A stretch of 64,000 bases of DNA, taken from positions 92,962 to 156,961 of the forward strand of contig NZ_BCXI01000018.1 in NCBI RefSeq assembly GCF_001895025.1. The letters are read 5' to 3'. Position 1 is the stretch's first letter. Each line of letters begins with the position of its first letter. Of this stretch, positions 55,183 through 62,871 are shown piece after piece. The translations under genes and the position numbers were made by a program. Source of the DNA: Rhodococcus zopfii NBRC 100606 = JCM 9919. GTDB lineage: Bacteria; Actinomycetota; Actinomycetes; Mycobacteriales; Mycobacteriaceae. The notes under the pieces are model-generated. The model was not told the DNA's origin. It saw nothing but the letters and a program-made list of their open reading frames with translations, and searched no databases.

Positions 55183-57465
55183 ATGGGTTCGGATCCCGCG
55201 TCCGCTCCGGACCTCGGTTTGGTCCAGGTTGGACCACTCGAGGTGGACCCCGCTTCTTTGGAAGGGCAGGGGTCGTCGCTGTGGGATCTCATCGGTGACC
55301 GCCACGTCGAGATGGGCTCGCCTGATGACGTACTCGATCTCCCGTGTCACGGTTGGCGGCGGCTCTATCCCCACTGGTCCGAACTCACGCGAGCGAGGGA
55401 GGCCTTCGGTGCACCGCACGGGCAGGTGTCAGATGCATGGGCGATGGTGTTTGTCGACGATGCAGATACGGCCTGGACGGTAAGTACGCTTCCCGGTCCA
55501 ATCCGGGTGTATCCCTGCCGCGCTGCCCGTCGCCTTGGTCTGGAGTTGCGCTGGCCTGGTGAGCAAACCTGTAGAGCAGGGCTGTTACCCGCAGTGGCGA
55601 TCGACCTCGTGAATGCTGCAGACACGAGATGGGTCAACGGCGCCGGGGATCACACGACTGTCCATGGGTGGGTACTCGATGAGAACGGTGAGCCGATACG
55701 GCCGGGGATCCTGTTGTTCTCGCATGCACCGTCGCTGCCCGACATCGAACCCGGTGATCGAATGTCTCTGCGTGTCAATATCGCTACGCGTGATATCGAG
55801 GACTTCCCGCCCGGCCGCTACGCACTGGCGGCTGAACTCTGCGATCTGGGACTGGCGGCACCACCGGGAACGTTGATTCTGTCCGACTATCGACTATCGA
55901 CTGTCGTGAAAGCGGCTCGGAAAGTTGTCGGTGGGTCTCGCTACACTTCGAACATGCTTTCGAACCGGGTGGGAGGGGACACGCTTGAGGTGCGGCTGAC
56001 CGCCCTCGACACCGCGGTCGACGGCCTGCTCGGCCACGACTTCACCGGCCTGTCCCGCGACGACATCGTCGAAGTCCTGCAACGCATGGAAGCGTCGCTG
56101 CGCAAGGCCTCTGCGGTCGGGCACCGGCTGGCCGTCGAATCGGTCGAACGCCGGATCCCAGAGGAACTCGGCTGTCGCTCGGTGAATGATTTCCTCATCG
56201 GTACCCTGCGCATCTCCGCAGCCGACGCCGCCAGAAGAGTGAAAGGCGCGAAAAAGGTCGGCACGTGGCACGGCGCCGACGGCGGTGATATGGCGGAGGA
56301 ACTACCGGCAACCGCCGCAGCGATTCGCTCCGGGGTGATCGGACCGGACCATGTCGCCGCGGTCGCGAAGGTCATGCGGAAAGTGCCGTACGGGGTCGGG
56401 TTCGACGAGATCACCGTCGCCGAGAAGATCCTGGCCGACGCGGCCTGCTCGGTCACCCCCGAGGACGTCGCCAAACTCGGCGCGCACCTGCTTGCCTATC
56501 TGAACCCGGACGGGGACGTCCCCGACGAGAAGGAACGCACGCGCCGCCGCGGCCTGCGGATCGGCAAACAAGGCACCGACCTCATGACCCCGATCTCCGG
56601 GCTCCTCGACCCCGAGACGCGGGCGCTGCTCGAACCGGTGCTCGCGAAACTCGCCCGGCCCGGCATGAACAACCCCGACGACCCCGACTCCCCGCGCGGG
56701 GACGTCGAATCCGACACCCTCGACCGGGACGCCCTGGCCAAGGCCGCCGCCCGCGACACCCGCACCGTGGTGCAACGCAACCACGACGCGTTGAAAGTCG
56801 CCCTGCGGCAACTCCTGTCGTCGGGTGTGCTCGGCAGCTACAGGGGCCTGCCGGTGACCGCGATCCTGACCATGAGCGTCCAGCAACTCGAACACGGGGC
56901 CGGGGTGGTGACCACCGCCTCGGGTGGACTGGTGCCGGTCCGGGACGCGCTGCGGATGGCCGAGACTGCACATCCGGTGTTGGCGATCTTCGATCATCAC
57001 GGCCGTCCCCTGCACCTCGGACGTGCGAAACGCCTCGCCTCCGCCGATCAGCGGCTCGCGTTGATCGCCGCCTCCGTGGGCTGCACCCGACCCGGCTGCG
57101 ACGCACCGGCCACACTCACCGCGGTTCATCACATCACCGAGTGGAAGGACGGCGGATCCACCGACATCAGCAACGAGGACCTTGCCTGCGACGCATGTCA
57201 TGCGCTGGTGCACGACGGGCCGGGTGGCTGGGAGACGCGCATAGCGCCGGCAGGTTCGGGGTATCCGGGCCGCACCGAATGGATTCCGCCCCCGCACATC
57301 GACCCCGAGCAGGGGCCACGGGTCAATCACCGGCATCACCTCGGTGATCTGCTGTCGGCGGCGTTGGCGCACTACCGCGCTCGCCGCGAAGCGGAACTGC
57401 GCGAGCATCGACGACGGTGGCTGCGGGAACCCGCCGGAGACGCGAGCAACGGCGGCGGTCCGTAG
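55183..57465 (+). CDS. DUF222/HNH endonuclease-like protein with an unusual in-frame N-terminal domain
   Basis: A 760-residue frame made of two parts. From the Met at 55954 (MLSNRVGGDTLEVRL) it is a normal 503-residue DUF222-HNH protein (13E12-repeat type), with HNH motif HHITEWKDGGSTDISNEDLA, CDACH and the preceding CTRPGC. Upstream, ~255 residues in the same frame use less GC-biased codons. They include AIDLVNAADTRWVNGAGDHT, GWVLDENG, DRMSLRVNI and PPGRYALAAEL, a pattern like Ig-like 'N-x-G...W' sandwich domains found on polysaccharide enzymes. A -10-like TACACT precedes the internal Met, so the HNH protein could be made alone. The upstream start (ATG 55183, or 55114) is uncertain. Whether the long fusion is made is unknown. 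Confidence 0.6.
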   Translation: MGSDPASAPDLGLVQVGPLEVDPASLEGQGSSLWDLIGDRHVEMGSPDDVLDLPCHGWRRLYPHWSELTRAREAFGAPHGQVSDAWAMVFVDDADTAWTVSTLPGPIRVYPCRAARRLGLELRWPGEQTCRAGLLPAVAIDLVNAADTRWVNGAGDHTTVHGWVLDENGEPIRPGILLFSHAPSLPDIEPGDRMSLRVNIATRDIEDFPPGRYALAAELCDLGLAAPPGTLILSDYRLSTVVKAARKVVGGSRYTSNMLSNRVGGDTLEVRLTALDTAVDGLLGHDFTGLSRDDIVEVLQRMEASLRKASAVGHRLAVESVERRIPEELGCRSVNDFLIGTLRISAADAARRVKGAKKVGTWHGADGGDMAEELPATAAAIRSGVIGPDHVAAVAKVMRKVPYGVGFDEITVAEKILADAACSVTPEDVAKLGAHLLAYLNPDGDVPDEKERTRRRGLRIGKQGTDLMTPISGLLDPETRALLEPVLAKLARPGMNNPDDPDSPRGDVESDTLDRDALAKAAARDTRTVVQRNHDALKVALRQLLSSGVLGSYRGLPVTAILTMSVQQLEHGAGVVTTASGGLVPVRDALRMAETAHPVLAIFDHHGRPLHLGRAKRLASADQRLALIAASVGCTRPGCDAPATLTAVHHITEWKDGGSTDISNEDLACDACHALVHDGPGGWETRIAPAGSGYPGRTEWIPPPHIDPEQGPRVNHRHHLGDLLSAALAHYRARREAELREHRRRWLREPAGDASNGGGP
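55942..55947 (+). promoter_or_regulatory. candidate internal promoter for the DUF222-HNH part
   Basis: TACACT is followed by six bases and the ATG of the canonical HNH start. Just upstream, a short tandem repeat GACTATC-GACTATC-GACTGTC lies at about 55884-55905. Confidence 0.4.
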
Positions 57466-57637
57466 CTGATGACCGATCCGTGTGTGGGGGAGCGTTGCCC
57501 GATCTGCTCCCGAACTCGCGACCACCTTGATCGCGTTCAGTGCGGGGAGACCGGTGACCGTCATGCCGATGGGCGCGAAGTTCTACGGGCTGGACAGGTC
57601 GAATCCCTTGCGAGGGAGGATCATGTGCTTGCTGTAA

Positions 57638-57989
57638 ATGTTCGGGTCGCCGGTGATCTGGGTGATGCCTTCGACACCGAAGCCCTGCCGCCGGGACGCT
57701 GGCGTTCGTCGCGACGGGAGATCCGGCCGAGCGCGCAGCCGGGAAGCTGACGCTCACGACGATCCGTGACGATCTTGCCCGCATCGTCGCGCAGCGCGTC
57801 GGGGACGACCCGAACCTGTACTGCCTCGACGGAACCGAGCTCTAGGGGGAGGCAGACCACGGGGCGCTGCCGCTGCCGGACCGGCTCCACCCCGACGCCG
57901 AAACGCATCGGCTCATCGGGAAACGCTTCGCGGAACGTGCCTTCGCGGGCAACGGCGCGTTCGCCTCGCGGATGGCGCGTTCCCGATAA
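57638..57989 (+). pseudogene. SGNH/GDSL hydrolase remnant (C-terminal part, frameshifted and with a stop)
   Basis: Two fragments of one family in different frames. FGSPVIWVMPSTPKP matches the 'SPV..P....TPGP' block. After a frame change, GTLAFVATGDPAERAAGKL, ARIVAQRVGDDPNLYCLDG and PLPDRLHPDAETHRLIGKRF form the C-terminal block with the catalytic Asp-x-x-His (DRLHPD). An in-frame TAG at 57843 replaces the tyrosine expected in DGTELY. The N-terminal half with the nucleophile Ser is missing, so no active enzyme is possible. The 57466-57637 stretch before it holds nothing I recognise. Confidence 0.7.
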
Positions 57990-57999
57990 ACTCGAGCTC

Positions 58000-58359
58000 G
58001 TGGCGTGGTTGTTGATCGTTGCCTTCGGTGTTGTCGTGACGGTTGCGTGCGCAGTCGTGTCACGCCGAAAGCGCGCTCCCACGGGAGTGTTTCCGTGGTT
58101 CTGGGTGGCCTTTCCGCTCACGTGCGTAGCGGTCGCCTGTGCAATCGCGGCATTCACCGCCGCGCCCGCGTTCGTGAGTGGCTCCGGCAGCTTCTGGTGG
58201 GACCTGTCGCTCCCGGACGACCGACCGTCGCTGCAATTCCTGTCCGGCGAGCAGTATCGCCGATTCGAAACCTTGCAGCAGGCGAAGCGGATCCTGCCAA
58301 CCGTCGCCGCGGTCGGAGTCGTCGCGTGCATCTGGACGTGGCGGCGGGACCGAACGTGA
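58000..58359 (+). CDS. small membrane protein of unknown function
   Basis: A 119-residue protein with three hydrophobic helices (VAWLLIVAFGVVVTVACAVV; PWFWVAFPLTCVAVACAIAA; LPTVAAVGVVACIWTW) and a polar segment between the second and third. The GTG start is exactly seven bases after TAAACT (57987-57992), so it should be leaderless; that -10 overlaps the stop of the SGNH remnant. No family recognised. The stop is four bases from a convergent gene. Confidence 0.6.
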   Translation: MAWLLIVAFGVVVTVACAVVSRRKRAPTGVFPWFWVAFPLTCVAVACAIAAFTAAPAFVSGSGSFWWDLSLPDDRPSLQFLSGEQYRRFETLQQAKRILPTVAAVGVVACIWTWRRDRT

Positions 58360-58363
58360 GCGG

Positions 58364-58816
58364 TCAGTCAGCGACGAGCCGTGCCGCACCGTAGAGACCG
58401 CTGCTGCGCTCACGTTGCCGGCCGACGACGTAGCGGCCGGGCGCGATGCCCGTGGCGCCGTGCTCGGGGTGGATGAGGTACGCGACTCCGGTCACCTCGA
58501 CGATGCCGAGCGCAAGACCGCGCGGGTCGGCGACCGGCCCGGTCCACGTGCAGGCACCTTCGTCCGCGACGAGCGAATGCGGGTTGCCGCCGGCAGCGCT
58601 GCGCAGCAACTCGATTCCGGACGGCGGCACCGGTAGGGAACGAGTCCACGGGTGGGGTGTCACCACGCCGGCGAGCATCGCGTGTGGGACGACGATGAGA
58701 TCACCCTGGGCCTGCGGACCGTCGACGACCGGGACGGACACCTCACCATCGAGGTAGTCGAAGACGTCGATGCCGCTCCAGGCAGTGATGTCGGACAGAG
58801 ATTGTTGAGCATTCAT
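58364..58816 (-). CDS. hypothetical protein downstream of a DUF6745 gene
   Basis: A 150-residue soluble protein (MNAQQSLSDITAWSGIDVFD, PHAMLAGVVTPHPWTRSLPV, VADPRGLALGIVEVTGVAYL). No known family. GAGGTGA precedes the ATG. It starts 18 bases after the stop of the DUF6745 gene on the same strand, so the two are likely a unit. Function unknown. Confidence 0.6.
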   Translation of the reverse strand: MNAQQSLSDITAWSGIDVFDYLDGEVSVPVVDGPQAQGDLIVVPHAMLAGVVTPHPWTRSLPVPPSGIELLRSAAGGNPHSLVADEGACTWTGPVADPRGLALGIVEVTGVAYLIHPEHGATGIAPGRYVVGRQRERSSGLYGAARLVAD

Positions 58817-58834
58817 GGGGATCACCTCGGGGAA

Positions 58835-60027
58835 TCAGGTTCGGCGAACGAGTCGGGAGTAGTCGGAGCCGCTGATGCCGTACGTCCAGCCGGCGGCGTC
58901 GAGGGCGGACGGAGCCCAGGCGGGAACGGGCAGTCCGTAGCGGCGGCGAGTGCTGTCGCGCTCGACCGATCCGTTGACGGCGAGGAGGATTCGCCCGGGT
59001 GGGCCCCAGGCGCCGGGACGCTCGTACAGCTCGAGCAGACAGCCGGGATTGCCGGGATCCTCGGCGCGGTCGACGAGTGTGAGCCCGGCCGCGTCGATGT
59101 AGGCGTCCCAGCCGATGCGCTCGATCGCGCACCGCCGGATCTCGACGTTGCGTTCGCGTCCGATGCGTTCGGCGCTAGGGTCGAGCACCACCCACTCCGG
59201 AACGATGGTGCCGTGATGGACGAAAGTCTTTGCTCCGTCCGGATATTCGAGGGCTGCGCGGTCGGAATGGTGGAGGCGGCGTTCGCCGTGGGCGCCACCG
59301 GGGTTCGGTTCGGTGTGCAGTTCGGAGGGTCGCTCGGCCATCACGCACACCCGCTCGAACGCCCACCACCATCCGGTCGCGCCGACCAGCGCGGCCTGGA
59401 CGTCGAGCAGGTCGTTCTCGCGGCCTCCGAAACCGACGAGGCCGCATCGTCGGATGGCGTCGTAGTACCCGACCCGATGGGCTTCCTGCTGCCCGTACCA
59501 GCTCACGGTGCCCACCGGCTGGGGGAGTGTCCGGCGGATCGCGGTTGCGACCGCATCGAAAAGTGTGGTGCGCAATGAATTCCACATCAGCAACCGGATG
59601 ATCTGCCCCGGGTTCAGGGGCGGTCCGTACGTGCGCCCCGGGTCTGCGAATCGGGACGACGGAGGATAGCGACGACGGATCCGCTCGTCCATCCGTGCGC
59701 GTGAGGCCGACAACAGCGACGCGATGCGTACGGACGGATGAGTGTCGTCGAGGGCCGACGAGGGAGCCCGAAGTGTCAATTCCGGGATCAGGGCCGACGC
59801 CGCGGCGGGCGACGGCACCCACAGGAACTCGGGTGGATCGAAACCGGAGCGCCGATACAGTTCTGCGACTGCGCATTCGCAACGGAACGATCGGCGGGTC
59901 GTGTGCTCAGCCCGCGCGCGAGCCAGTGGTCGCGGAGTTCGCGGACGTCGGAGAGCAGGTCGTGAGGGGCAGTGCCGTGGGAAGGGACGCGGTGTTCGAC
60001 CGCCCGTGTGGTCGCCACGGCGGTCAC
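58835..60027 (-). pseudogene. DUF6745 protein gene interrupted by a one-base frameshift near its 5' end
   Basis: The main frame (58835-59818) encodes 327 residues with DUF6745 hallmarks: ERPSELHTEPNPGG, HHSDRAALEYPDGAKTFVHH and GTIVPEWVV. It stays open back to AELYRRSGFDPPEFLWVPSP, while the expected N-terminal ELRDHWLARGLSTRPADRS lies in a neighbouring frame. The two frames join if one base is added near 59872. Either the gene is broken, the sequence has an indel error, or a shorter protein starts at GTG 59818. The N-terminal start (GTG 60027 used here) is a guess. DUF6745 function is unknown. Confidence 0.6.
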
Positions 60028-60102
60028 GCGATGGGGGCGGAGGCCGCCTTTCCTGTTGTCATGGTCGTCGAGGATGGCACGAATTCGGCCGCGGCGCAAT
60101 GT

Positions 60103-61311
60103 TCAGGCGGGAATCGCTGCGACGCTGGCGATTTCGCCGCCGAGGATGCGCTGCCGATTCTCGACCAGCCGGCGTTCCCCGAGTCGCTGTAGCCAGCGTT
60201 TCCCGGCAGGGAAGCGACCGATCACGTGATGCTTGGTCACGTTCACCGCGATGCGGGCCGCCGGGTACCACGGCGGACGCGTCGGAACTTTCAGGGCGCG
60301 GACCGCCGCGGGGCCGAGGAGCGTGGTCGCGAGCGAGAGTCCGCGCTCGTACTCGTAGCGTCGGCGCATCGGGCCGAAACCGGTCTGGCCGGAATCGAGC
60401 GGCAGATCGACCAACGACTTCGCGAGTAGGAGGCTGTTCTCGTCCGCGGCGGGCGACGCCGAACCGATCCGGTACATCATGCGCAGTCCCTTCCGGAGGT
60501 CGAACGGAAGCCAGTGGTCGTCGACTCCCATCAGCCATCCGACGTAGCACCACAGGTGCAGGACCGCATCGGCCTCCCGACGGGTGTAGCGCACACCGAG
60601 GACACGGGTGTGCAGCAGGAACGTGATCGAGAACAGGCCGAGCGTGCCGGCCTGGTCGAACTGGTTGATGGGAAGTCCGCGTTCGGCTGTGTCCCAATCT
60701 GTTTCGTGCTCGTGGTGATAGTTGACGAAGGCGTGCATGAGGCGAACGTGGACGGACAGGAGGAACCCGTCGCCGAAGCGTTCGAGCCCACCGTCCTCCG
60801 TGCAGCCGTACCACCACGCGCCGGTTTCGGCGATGCGCCGAAGTGTCCGGTCGCCGGTGAGCTTGCCCGATCCGGTGAGGACCGGCAGCGGACCGGAGTT
60901 GTTGTACCCGCCGAGGAGGGAACCGTAGGCCAGGACGTCCGCGGCATCGGTGCCGACGCGCCGCAAGGTGCGCGCACCGAGGGCGATCTTGTCGCGATCG
61001 ACCCAAGCCGGGGTGTCCTCGAGCATGGTGAAGTAGTCGCGCAGCGGTGCCGGGGCGTCGGGTACGGCGTCGATGCCTCGATGCAGTGCCTGCCGGAACT
61101 GCGCCATCGTGACGGTGCGGTCCTCGCGCATCGCGCGGACCAATACGGCGCTCGGTTCGTCCTGCTCGAGCAGCGCCCGCCGGAGCCGGTCCGCCTCCTC
61201 CGCGTCGGCATCGGGATTCGGCCATGCGAACGGACGCAGAGGTGCGGTGATGCGCGCGCTGCGATCGCGGTCGCGCATGTAGCGGGTCGGTGCGTATGCC
61301 GGGATCGTCAC
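60103..61311 (-). CDS. DUF2236 (oxygenase MpaB / latex-clearing-like) protein
   Basis: A 402-residue protein of the DUF2236 family. Conserved pieces include LEDTPAWVDRDKIALGARTL, the central RLMHAFVNYHHEHETDWD, which carries the conserved His/Arg of this heme-linked family, INQFDQAGTLGLFS and DDHWLPFDL. Related latex-clearing proteins are heme b oxygenases; here the activity is a guess. GTG at VTIPAYAP follows AAGGTG by six bases; GTG two codons earlier is possible. Upstream lies a palindrome. Confidence 0.85.
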   Translation of the reverse strand: MTIPAYAPTRYMRDRDRSARITAPLRPFAWPNPDADAEEADRLRRALLEQDEPSAVLVRAMREDRTVTMAQFRQALHRGIDAVPDAPAPLRDYFTMLEDTPAWVDRDKIALGARTLRRVGTDAADVLAYGSLLGGYNNSGPLPVLTGSGKLTGDRTLRRIAETGAWWYGCTEDGGLERFGDGFLLSVHVRLMHAFVNYHHEHETDWDTAERGLPINQFDQAGTLGLFSITFLLHTRVLGVRYTRREADAVLHLWCYVGWLMGVDDHWLPFDLRKGLRMMYRIGSASPAADENSLLLAKSLVDLPLDSGQTGFGPMRRRYEYERGLSLATTLLGPAAVRALKVPTRPPWYPAARIAVNVTKHHVIGRFPAGKRWLQRLGERRLVENRQRILGGEIASVAAIPA

Positions 61312-61328
61312 ACGCACCACCTTGCAAC

Positions 61329-61346
61329 TGACAACGAATATTGTCA
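61329..61346. promoter_or_regulatory. candidate operator upstream of the DUF2236 gene
   Basis: TGACAA-CGAATA-TTGTCA, a 6-bp inverted repeat in an AT-rich stretch 18 bp before the start codon. Its regulator is not encoded nearby. The gap 61347-61470 shows nothing else. Confidence 0.4.
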
Positions 61347-61470
61347 ATACCGGTGGGGTCAGAAAATGCGGTCTCGTCTGTGGGGTTGTCCTGCGAACGG
61401 CCGATACGCAATCCGTGGCGTCGCTGGAACCATCGAGCCGGAACATCACCCGCGAACGTACGGAGGCCAC

Positions 61471-61734
61471 GTGTCAGGAAATCCGATCCGGCCGAACTTC
61501 AGGGTCCGCAGTGAGATTGCTGTTGCGGGGACCGCGGTGGCGGTGGCCGTCGCCGTACCGGCGGTCGCGTCCGCTGCCCCGTCCACCGGAAGCGCCGGCA
61601 GTAGCGAGCTTGGCGACGGTGCTGGTTCGCGTCACCGGTCTCGACGATACGGCCTGGGACTACATCGTCAACTGCCCGGTCTTCTGATCGACGTTCGCGT
61701 CGGGGCGGTTGCCGGTCGCCTCGCGGCTCGGTGA
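61471..61734 (+). CDS. small secreted protein, probably frameshifted
   Basis: A GTG with GGAGG five bases upstream opens a frame with a clear signal peptide (MSGNPIRPNFRVRSEIAVAG, TAVAVAVAVPAVASAAPS). After SGSAGS-like linker the frame turns Arg-rich and unlikely, while the neighbouring frame reads VASLATVLVRVTGLDDTAWD and stops at 61687. A one-base slip near 61600 would join them into a ~70-residue secreted protein. The 3' part overlaps the tail of the antisense pirin gene. Confidence 0.4.
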   Translation: MSGNPIRPNFRVRSEIAVAGTAVAVAVAVPAVASAAPSTGSAGSSELGDGAGSRHRSRRYGLGLHRQLPGLLIDVRVGAVAGRLAAR

Positions 61735-62770
61735 GACGAGGGGTGCTCACCGAGCCGTCGGAGTGCCGGGCGAACCGGCCGGTGCCGCGATCGTGCACGA
61801 CGTCGACGCGATCCCACGGCCACCCGCCGAACTCGGTGCGCCGATAGTCGTCGTACGCCTGCTGCAGTTCCGCGGACGTGTTCATCACGAACGGACCGTG
61901 CTGGGCGACCGGCTCGCCGATCGGAACTCCCTGCAGCAGAAGAAGCTTCGCGGAACGATCGCCCGTCGACACGGTGGTCGTCCCGTGAATGTACTGGGCG
62001 AAGCCGTTGCCTGCAGCGACGCCGAGTCCCTCGACAATCGCATGCGAGTCGTCGCCGTAGACGTAGAGGATTCGACGGGCCCCGGCGGCCGCGGATGCCG
62101 GAAGCTCGACCCGCGCGTGGGGTTCCAGTTCGATCAACCACACCGCAACATCCGACTCGGGATTCGCTGCCCACGAATTCGTCGGCGGCGAAACGGGTTC
62201 GGCGGCGCCGTAGCGCCCCGCGATCACCTTGACCGTGGCTGCGCCGGCCGGGCTCCGGACCGTCACGACGGGGATGTCCTCGTTCCACTGCATCGTGAAC
62301 TCGGGCGCCGCGGCCTTCCCCGCGGCCGGCAGATTCAGCCAGATCTGGAACAACTCGAACGGGTTGTAGGCGCTCTCCTCGAGCAACGGGAACATCTCCG
62401 AATGCGAGACACCGTTTCCGGCGGTCAGCCACTGCACATCGCCCTGACCATAACGCGCGGTCGCGCCGGCCGAGTCGGCGTGGTCGACGTAACCGCGTTC
62501 GACGATCGTGATCGTCTCGAACCCTCGATGGGGATGCGCGGGGAAGCCCGGCACCGTGCGGCCGTGGTACATGTTCCAGCCAGCGGGATTGTCGAAGTCG
62601 CTGCCGAGATCGTGGTCGGCCACCGACGCCGGGCCGAGGTTCGCGGTGCCGGCGGGGTAGTGGTCGACGTGGTGCATCGCGAACAGGAAGGGGTCGAGAG
62701 CCCGCCAGGGGCGGCCGAGTCGGAAGACGCGGCCGGTGTCGGGGGAGCCGTGAGAAGGCTGGGTGGTCAT
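61499..62770 (-). CDS. pirin-like bicupin protein with over-long C-terminus
   Basis: A 423-residue frame. The first ~330 residues are a pirin-like cupin protein with metal ligands in HPHRGFETIT and GVSHSEMFP, and C-terminal WDRVDVVHDRGTGRFARHSDG, where relatives normally stop. About 90 further Arg/Pro-rich residues follow with no domain character and lie antisense to the small secreted protein gene. The natural stop has probably been lost or shifted. Pirins include quercetinase-like dioxygenases and redox-linked regulators. ATG (MTTQPSHG) lacks a strong ribosome-binding site. Confidence 0.75.
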   Translation of the reverse strand: MTTQPSHGSPDTGRVFRLGRPWRALDPFLFAMHHVDHYPAGTANLGPASVADHDLGSDFDNPAGWNMYHGRTVPGFPAHPHRGFETITIVERGYVDHADSAGATARYGQGDVQWLTAGNGVSHSEMFPLLEESAYNPFELFQIWLNLPAAGKAAAPEFTMQWNEDIPVVTVRSPAGAATVKVIAGRYGAAEPVSPPTNSWAANPESDVAVWLIELEPHARVELPASAAAGARRILYVYGDDSHAIVEGLGVAAGNGFAQYIHGTTTVSTGDRSAKLLLLQGVPIGEPVAQHGPFVMNTSAELQQAYDDYRRTEFGGWPWDRVDVVHDRGTGRFARHSDGSVSTPRLTEPRGDRQPPRRERRSEDRAVDDVVPGRIVETGDANQHRRQARYCRRFRWTGQRTRPPVRRRPPPPRSPQQQSHCGP

Positions 62771-62871
62771 CTGGTGTTCGGCGCGGATACCCCCTCGTTC
62801 GCGAGGGAGAGGAAGCGCCGTCCTCCTTCCGGTGTGGGTGATGCCGGGCAAAACTGAGTTCCTAACAGGGG

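Noticed and set aside
57469..57750. A 93-codon plus-strand frame after the HNH gene
   Set aside because: It overlaps the SGNH remnant in the wrong frame and has no recognisable domain or ribosome-binding site.
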